From contig OCMG01000004.1 in assembly GCA_900215285.1 (NCBI GenBank), forward strand, positions 372,001-436,000: DNA of 64,000 bases, read 5' to 3'. The notes below the pieces were generated by a model. The model was not told where the DNA came from. It saw nothing but the letters and a program-made list of their open reading frames with translations, and did no database searches. Source of the DNA: Ensifer adhaerens. Lineage in GTDB: Bacteria; Pseudomonadota; Alphaproteobacteria; Rhizobiales; Rhizobiaceae. This document shows positions 60,225 to 64,000 of the stretch, piece after piece; position 1 is the first letter of the stretch, and each line of letters starts with the position of its first letter. A program made the position numbers and the translations under genes.

Positions 60225-61190
60225 TCAGCGGAACAGCGACAGAACGCTCTGGCTGTCCGAGTTGGCGATCGAGAGAGCCTGGATGCCGAGCTGCTGCTGC
60301 GTCTGCAGCGCCTTCAGCTTGGTCGATTCCTGGTTCATGTCGGCGTCCACGAGACGACCAACACCCTTCGAGATCACGTCCTGCAGGTTGTTGACGAAGT
60401 TGTCCTGCATCTGGATGCGGCTGTTGACGGCACCGAGCTTCGAGGCGGAGTCGGTGAGGTTCGTCATCATCGTATCGACGGCCGAGATCATGCCTTCGAT
60501 CTGCTGGTCGGTCGTACCGGTGGTCAGCTTGACTTCACTGCCAGACGCCGACGTCGTCGAGTTGGCGTTGATCAGGAAGTAGGTCGCAGTCGTCGTGCCA
60601 GTCGAGTTGGCGATCGGCTGGTTGACCGTGATGGCCTTCGTGAGCTGACCGCCGCTGGCGGCGTTGGTATCGATCAGGACCGAGTTTGCAGCGTTGAACT
60701 TCAACGTGTTGATCGAAACGTTACCGCTGGAGTCACGGGTGAAGGAGCCGACCATTTCCTTGGTGCCGGCGGTACCCGACGTGTTGTAGAGCCAGTTTTC
60801 GCCCGAGAACGACGCAGACTTTGCGACCGAAGTCAGCTGCGACTTCAGTTCGGAAAGTTCCGAGTTGATCTTGGTCTTGTCGACACCCGGTTCGCGGGCG
60901 GCAACGAGCTTGGCCTTGATCTGGTCGACCACCGAGATGGACGAGTCGAGACCGGTATAGGCCGTGTCGGTCTTGGCAGCAGCCAGACCGAGGGCATCCG
61001 AAACGGTGGACAGTGCCTTGTTGTCGGAACGCATCGTGGTCGCGATGGACCAGTAGGCGGCGTTGTCGGAGGCGCTGGATACGCGAAGACCGGAGGAAAT
61101 CGCGTTCTGCGTGTCGTCCATCTGCGAGGAGATGCCGCGCAGAGTCTGAAGCGCGGACATAGCTGCGCTGTTGGTCATGATGCTAGTCAT
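60225..61190 (-). CDS. flaA: Flagellin (FlaA-type, probably principal)
   Basis: A 321-residue flagellin beginning MTSIMTNSAAMSALQTLRGI and ending SDSQSVLSLFR. In rhizobia the copy next to fliP is flaA, the principal subunit without which filaments do not form. Its leader contains a good TATAAT-like -10 element (61233-61238 read on the minus strand). AAGGGACAATCCC precedes ATG 61190. Confidence 0.93.
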   Translation of the reverse strand: MTSIMTNSAAMSALQTLRGISSQMDDTQNAISSGLRVSSASDNAAYWSIATTMRSDNKALSTVSDALGLAAAKTDTAYTGLDSSISVVDQIKAKLVAAREPGVDKTKINSELSELKSQLTSVAKSASFSGENWLYNTSGTAGTKEMVGSFTRDSSGNVSINTLKFNAANSVLIDTNAASGGQLTKAITVNQPIANSTGTTTATYFLINANSTTSASGSEVKLTTGTTDQQIEGMISAVDTMMTNLTDSASKLGAVNSRIQMQDNFVNNLQDVISKGVGRLVDADMNQESTKLKALQTQQQLGIQALSIANSDSQSVLSLFR

Positions 61191-61220
61191 TGGGATTGTC
61201 CCTTTACGCAAAACAAAAAC

Positions 61221-61272
61221 AGGGACATACCGGATTATACTTGTTACCGGCGACGACGGAAAGGCATCATGC
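61221..61272 (-). promoter_or_regulatory. Conserved flagellin leader module, copy flaA
   Basis: On the plus strand: AGGGACATACCGG, then TTACCGGCGACG, then GGCATCATGC. Between the two CCGG blocks the minus strand reads TATAAT, so the module probably overlaps the promoter core. It ends about 31 bp before the start codon. Confidence 0.6.
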
Positions 61273-61437
61273 CGCCCGTGGTTTTCTTACAATACGGGCC
61301 CGTCGTTCAGGCAGGACTATGGCGCCCCAATTATTACCGGAAACCTAATTTCGGGGTTCCGGGACCGGCCACGCCGAATCATATGAAATAGAGTCTTAAC
61401 AGCTGTCTCGACGGCAGAAGAAAAGGTTCGGAATGAT

Positions 61438-61468
61438 GCGTACCTGCGCCGGATCAGTTCAGGTACGC
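61438..61468 (-). terminator. Hairpin directly after fliP
   Basis: GCGTACCTG and CAGGTACGC form a 9-bp perfect stem with a 13-base loop, right after the fliP stop. On the minus strand a T-rich stretch (CCTTTTCTT) follows after about 10 bases. It probably ends the motE-flgH-fliL-fliP transcript before the flagellins. Confidence 0.6.
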
Positions 61469-62206
61469 TTACATGAACGACCGCGTCAAACTTCCCACGA
61501 GCAGGTTCCAGCCGTCGATCAGCACGAAGAAGAGGATCTTGAACGGCAGGGAGATCGATGTCGGCGGCAACATCATCATGCCCATGGCCATGGTGATCGT
61601 CGCGACAATGAGATCGATCACCAGGAAGGGCAGGACGATCAGGAAGCCGATTTCGAAGCCGCGACGGATTTCGGAGATCATGAAGGCCGGAACGATGACA
61701 CGCAGGTCCACCTTGCCGTCGGTCTCCGCCGTCTGGCCCTTCTCCCGCGCGATGTCGACGAAGAGCTTCAGATCCTTGTCCCGTGTGTTGGCGAGCATGA
61801 AATCCCGAAATGGGTCGTAGATCTTGGGCAGGGCTTCCGTTTCGGTGATCTTGTTGTCCATCATCGGCTTGATGCCGTCCTCCCAGGACTTATTGAAGAC
61901 CGGGGTCATCACGTAGAAGGTCATGAACAGCGCCAGGCTGGTCAGAATCATGTTCGACGGCGTCGTTGCCAGCCCCATGCCGGATCTGAGGATCGAAAAG
62001 GCGATGACGAAGCGGGGAAAGCTCGTGACCATGATGAGAATGCCGGGCGCGATCGACAGGACCGTCAGCAGACCAAGCGTGCGGATGATCCACGATGCGA
62101 CCGAACCATTGACGGGCGTCTGCGTCAGGAAGTCCGGCAGTTGCTGCGCGAAGCTCATTGCCGGCAGCAGGACGAACAGGCTCGTGAAGAAAAGAAGCTT
62201 TTTCAT
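61469..62206 (-). CDS. fliP: Flagellar export-gate protein FliP
   Basis: A 245-residue protein with a cleavable signal peptide (about 1-21) and four further helices. The motifs PRFVIAFSILRSGMGLATTP and the C-terminal MGMMMLPPTSISLPFKILFF are FliP signatures. It forms a pentamer with FliR and FliQ in the export gate. It overlaps fliL by 4 bp. Confidence 0.96.
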   Translation of the reverse strand: MKKLLFFTSLFVLLPAMSFAQQLPDFLTQTPVNGSVASWIIRTLGLLTVLSIAPGILIMVTSFPRFVIAFSILRSGMGLATTPSNMILTSLALFMTFYVMTPVFNKSWEDGIKPMMDNKITETEALPKIYDPFRDFMLANTRDKDLKLFVDIAREKGQTAETDGKVDLRVIVPAFMISEIRRGFEIGFLIVLPFLVIDLIVATITMAMGMMMLPPTSISLPFKILFFVLIDGWNLLVGSLTRSFM

Positions 62207-62781
62207 TGCACCACAAACGTCCTGAACATCACGTCCTTCACTCTGCCTTCGGTTCTGAGCGAGGCGCGCTCCTTGATATCCTGCCGCAAATATTCGAATC
62301 CGCGCACGCTCTGAATCTGCTGCAGGGAGACGGTGCGGATATAGGCCATGATATCCTGGTGAACTTCCTCCGCCGTCTTCTCATCGGGTTTGTCCCTGAA
62401 AAGCAGCGCTATCTCGAGCCGCACCCAGCTCTGCGAGGGATAGGCGAGATTGCTGGTGATCGGCTCAAGCATGACGACGTTGTTTTCCTCGGTGGCCAGA
62501 TGCGGCACGGAATCCTCTCCGGGCTTCTTGGCTTCAGCCTTCTTCTCGCCGCCCTTTTCGGCCGCGTCGATGGCGGCCGCCTCGGCCGCCTTCTTGTCGA
62601 TCTCGTCCTTCTTCTCCTGCGTGATGAACTTGCCGGAAATGCTCTTGCCAAGGAACCAGCCACCGCCGCCGGCAATCAGCGACAGGACGAGCACGATGAC
62701 GATGGTGACCACGAGGCCACCACCCTTCTTCTTGCCGCCGTCCTCGCCCTCGCCTTCCGGCGCTGCTTCTGGTTCTGCCAT
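62203..62781 (-). CDS. fliL: Flagellar stator-associated protein FliL
   Basis: A 192-residue inner-membrane protein with one helix (about 24-47: GLVVTIVIVLVLSLIAGGGG) and a periplasmic stomatin-like domain. The motifs VMLEPITSNLAYPSQSWVRL and SVRGFEYLRQDIKERASLRT match FliL. It links stators to the rotor and raises torque. An Ala/Lys/Glu-rich stretch follows the helix. It precedes fliP in the same unit. Confidence 0.93.
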   Translation of the reverse strand: MAEPEAAPEGEGEDGGKKKGGGLVVTIVIVLVLSLIAGGGGWFLGKSISGKFITQEKKDEIDKKAAEAAAIDAAEKGGEKKAEAKKPGEDSVPHLATEENNVVMLEPITSNLAYPSQSWVRLEIALLFRDKPDEKTAEEVHQDIMAYIRTVSLQQIQSVRGFEYLRQDIKERASLRTEGRVKDVMFRTFVVQ

Positions 62782-62805
62782 GATGTGGCGTCCTTGCGAT
62801 CAGTT

Positions 62806-63516
62806 TCAGAACGGCGAGAACAGATCGACTGCCTGCTGACCCCATGGCGGCTGCTGAACTTCCGTCAGGCGTCCACGGCCACCGTAGGAGATGCGGGCTT
62901 CGGCGATGCGCTCATACGAGATCTGGTTGTCGGCGTTGACGTCCTGTGGCCGGACGATACCGCCGACATTCAGGATCCGGAGTTCCTGGTTCACGCGCAC
63001 TTCCTGTGAACCCGAAATGACCAGATTGCCGTTCTCCAGGATCCCCGTCACCACGGCGGCGACCATCAGCGTCAGCTTTTCGGAGCGCTTGGTCGAGCCC
63101 GAACCAGTGGATGAAGTATCCGAGGAACCGTTGATGTCGGCCGAAAGTGATGGCGATACCGCCGCGCTCTTCGCGTTCAGGCCGAATTTCATGTCGGAGG
63201 CATTGTTGCGGCTACGCTTTGTATCGTTGTTGAACGAGGCGTTGTCGTTGATCTGGATCTTCACCGTCAGGATATCGCCGACCTTGAGGGCGCGCGAATC
63301 CTTGAAGAGGGCTGCCTGGTTGTCATTCCACAGCGAATAGCCTGAAGCGACCTGCTGCGGCCGCTTCGGGTAAAGAGCCATTTCCTGTGTCTGGCCGTAG
63401 CGCAATCCGCTACCGATCGGGCTCATCGCCGGAGCGCGGCCGATCTCGTTGACGGCCTGACTTCCACATCCCGCCAAAGGCATCAGAAGAGCGAATAGGA
63501 GAACAAGTTTCTTCAT
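62806..63516 (-). CDS. flgH: Flagellar L-ring lipoprotein FlgH
   Basis: A 236-residue outer-membrane lipoprotein. The lipobox LAGC puts the lipidated Cys at residue 17. The FlgH motifs SLWNDNQAALFKDSRALKVG and DILTVKIQINDNASFNN are present, with LVISGSQEVRVNQELRILNV near the C-terminus. It forms the L-ring bushing. It follows motE by 2 bp. Confidence 0.95.
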   Translation of the reverse strand: MKKLVLLFALLMPLAGCGSQAVNEIGRAPAMSPIGSGLRYGQTQEMALYPKRPQQVASGYSLWNDNQAALFKDSRALKVGDILTVKIQINDNASFNNDTKRSRNNASDMKFGLNAKSAAVSPSLSADINGSSDTSSTGSGSTKRSEKLTLMVAAVVTGILENGNLVISGSQEVRVNQELRILNVGGIVRPQDVNADNQISYERIAEARISYGGRGRLTEVQQPPWGQQAVDLFSPF

Positions 63517-63518
63517 GA

Positions 63519-64000
63519 TTAACCTTTGTTGGCCGGAGCAGCCGCAGCGCTGGAGATCAGCCCTGTCAGTTTCGCTGCCTTGGCAGGGTCCATTTCGCTC
63601 ATGATCAGCCCCGCCTGACGCGGCGTAAGCTTCATCAGGATGGCGGCAGCCACATACACATCAACTTCCGCAAGCCTTGGCGCGGCGGCGTCCGGCTTCA
63701 TGTTCTTGTAAATGTCCACCAGGTCCTGGCGCGCCATATCCATGAAGTCATTGCGTTTCTTCAGCCAGTCCTGGTATTCGTTGCGACGCTCCTCGAGCGC
63801 CTTCAGTCGGACATCGACATCCGACTTCAGCTTCTCCAGGTCCTGCTTCTGCATCAGATAGCGGCGGTCGCGCGCCGGATCGACGACGTTCGAGCAATAT
63901 TGCTGGATTTCATCAATGCTGGCGTTTGCCGGCGGCGCGGCCGGCGTGTCGTTGGCCATGGCCGAGACAGTCGCCAGAAGCACCAACGCGGTGGAAAGCC
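63519..64000 (-). CDS. motE: Motility chaperone MotE, 5' end beyond window
   Basis: The visible part covers all but the first residues of a signal peptide; reading enters from the right edge as LSTALVLLATVSAMAND. The mature protein has a coiled coil (about MQKQDLEKLKSDVDVRLKAL) and a C-terminal MgtE-N-like domain (VAAAILMKLTPRQAGLIMSE). In rhizobia MotE is a periplasmic chaperone that stabilises MotC. It precedes flgH in the same transcript. Confidence 0.88.
   Translation of the reverse strand, partial: LSTALVLLATVSAMANDTPAAPPANASIDEIQQYCSNVVDPARDRRYLMQKQDLEKLKSDVDVRLKALEERRNEYQDWLKKRNDFMDMARQDLVDIYKNMKPDAAAPRLAEVDVYVAAAILMKLTPRQAGLIMSEMDPAKAAKLTGLISSAAAAPANKG

Noticed and set aside
60207..61391. 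Plus-strand frames opposite the flagellin genes
   Set aside because: Similar frames appear opposite all flagellin copies because the genes are paralogues. The minus-strand flagellins have full conserved termini.

Overview
The window looks like a stretch of main chromosome from a member of the Rhizobiaceae (Rhizobium / Agrobacterium / Ensifer group), written so that most genes read on the minus strand. The evidence is high-GC coding sequence with alphaproteobacterial codon use, the rhizobial flagellar gene order (four tandem flagellins, motB-motC-fliK, rem, flgE-flgK-flgL-flaF-flbT-flgD-fliQ-flhA-fliR), an aglEFGAK alpha-glucoside operon with divergent aglR, and an ED-type zwf-pgl-edd operon. 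From memory, agl, edd-pgl-zwf and the flagellar cluster lie close together in other rhizobia. The genus cannot be fixed from sequence reading alone. No rRNA, tRNA, CRISPR, prophage or insertion sequence was found.

Layout. 1-2.5 kb: a truncated DHA2-type MFS exporter, a GST-like protein and a DUF1476 (ATPase zeta-like) protein. 2.8-4.9 kb: guaB with an overlapping small membrane protein gene. 5.1-6.2 kb: a cold-shock cluster (cspA, a conserved protein, rpsU, a small conserved protein). 6.2-10.4 kb: a potFGHI-type putrescine importer, with a strong hairpin separating potF from potGHI. 10.5-13.8 kb: an ScfR/RamB-type regulator divergent from isocitrate lyase (aceA), then a small conserved gene. 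13.9-15.8 kb: aquaporin Z, a 53-codon minus-strand ORF and a LysR regulator. 15.8-18.7 kb: a chemoreceptor and a mini membrane protein. 18.9-22.0 kb: a YhiN-type flavoprotein divergent from a glutamine-synthetase-family gene, then a guanidine-II riboswitch driving a SugE/Gdx exporter. 22.2-28.9 kb: zwf-pgl-edd, a secreted metallophosphatase and two tandem GNAT acetyltransferases. 29.0-36.9 kb: aglK-aglA-aglG-aglF-aglE and divergent aglR with two identical operators. 36.9-39.1 kb: a Wzz-like membrane protein and a WecG/TagA-type glycosyltransferase. 39.3-64.0 kb: the flagellar cluster, running off the right edge inside motE.

How the genes work together. The flagellar half supplies export-gate parts (FliP, FliQ, FliR, FlhA), rod, hook and filament parts (FlgJ-type rod-binding protein, FlgD, FlgE, FlgK, FlgL, FlgH and four flagellins), stator-associated proteins (MotB, MotC, MotE, FliL), the length ruler FliK, the flagellin regulators FlaF and FlbT and the activator Rem. 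A lytic transglycosylase gene overlapping fliK may replace the muramidase domain missing from the FlgJ protein. The metabolic half is built for gluconeogenic and sugar growth: glyoxylate bypass, Entner-Doudoroff pathway, alpha-glucoside uptake and putrescine uptake.

The most notable signals are regulatory. They are the two-hairpin guanidine-II riboswitch before sugE, a roughly 50-bp conserved leader module before all four flagellin genes, twin CCAAAGCGCTTTGG operators between aglE and aglR, a 9-bp-periodic repeat between scfR and aceA, and a hairpin that holds the Shine-Dalgarno of a small ORF in its loop. I did not find a clearly new multi-gene system. The least explained genes are the Wzz-like / WecG-like pair and several small conserved proteins.
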